DNA of 7,122 bases from Muricomes sp. (GTDB lineage: Bacteria; Bacillota; Clostridia; Lachnospirales; Lachnospiraceae). The notes under the pieces are model-generated. The model made no database searches and was not told the DNA's origin. It was given only the letters and a program-made list of their open reading frames with translations. This document shows, in pieces, positions 7,112-7,122 of this stretch. The stretch lies in assembly GCA_020024675.1 (NCBI GenBank), contig JAHHTM010000061.1:1-7122 (forward strand). The letters are read 5' to 3'. The position numbers were made by a program, and so were the translations under genes. How positions within the stretch are numbered: position 1 is the first letter of the stretch; each line of letters begins with the position of its first letter.

Positions 7112-7120
7112 TGCTATAAT
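7093..7120 (+). promoter_or_regulatory. Possible divergent promoter reading off the right edge
   Basis: On the plus strand, TTACCA (7093-7098) is followed after 16 bases by a perfect TATAAT (7115-7120). It would drive a gene beyond the right edge and overlaps the minus-strand promoter. A divergently transcribed regulator is often found beside such operons, but nothing of it is in the window. AT-rich DNA gives such matches by chance. Confidence 0.3.
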
Positions 7121-7122
7121 AA

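Noticed and set aside
1..7122. CRISPR array, tRNA, rRNA, riboswitch, or phage/defence genes
   Set aside because: No regularly spaced repeats, tRNA-like cloverleaf, rRNA segments or long structured leader were seen. The leader of the operon is only about 40 bases and every major open frame is a carbohydrate gene.
7039..7122. CcpA catabolite-response (cre) site upstream of the operon
   Set aside because: No sequence close to TGWAANCGNTNWCA was seen in the leader, although such control would be expected for this type of operon and a site could lie outside the window.

Overview
The window looks like part of a low-GC Gram-positive chromosome, most likely a gut-type member of the Clostridia (Lachnospiraceae-like). 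The evidence is a GC content of roughly 30-45% by hand count, strong AGGAGG-type ribosome binding sites, a lipoprotein-anchored substrate-binding protein with an LAAC lipobox, and the close packing of an ABC sugar importer with alpha-glucan enzymes. The taxonomic placement is inference from style, not from a marker gene.

All five convincing genes lie on the minus strand and read right to left as one apparent operon. A promoter region with a small palindrome lies at about 7060-7111. It is followed by a CUT1-type solute-binding lipoprotein (7038-5740), an intrinsic-terminator-like hairpin (5721-5684), a MalF-type permease (5668-4826), a MalG-type permease (4825-3986), an alpha-glucan phosphorylase glgP (3957-1696) and a 4-alpha-glucanotransferase malQ (1681-206). 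The last 205 bases at the left edge are AT-rich and show no convincing gene. They contain a weak plus-strand hairpin with a T-tract and a stretch that resembles an insertion-sequence end.

The genes make a coherent maltodextrin uptake and breakdown pathway. The lipoprotein captures a maltooligosaccharide outside the membrane and the two permeases carry it in. MalQ rearranges short chains by disproportionation, releasing glucose. GlgP removes glucose-1-phosphate from chain ends by phosphorolysis. No ATPase subunit is present, so a shared MsmK/UgpC-type ATPase encoded elsewhere is expected. The maltodextrin specificity is inferred from the two enzymes; the transporter sequence alone does not prove it.

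Two gene starts are set later than the longest open frames. The first permease starts at 5668 instead of 5770, and malQ starts at the ATG at 1681 instead of the TTG at 1687. The most notable features are the hairpin between the binding-protein and permease genes, and an abrupt change of base composition inside glgP that suggests a recombinant gene. I found no sign of an undescribed system; this is mainly an ordinary catabolic operon.
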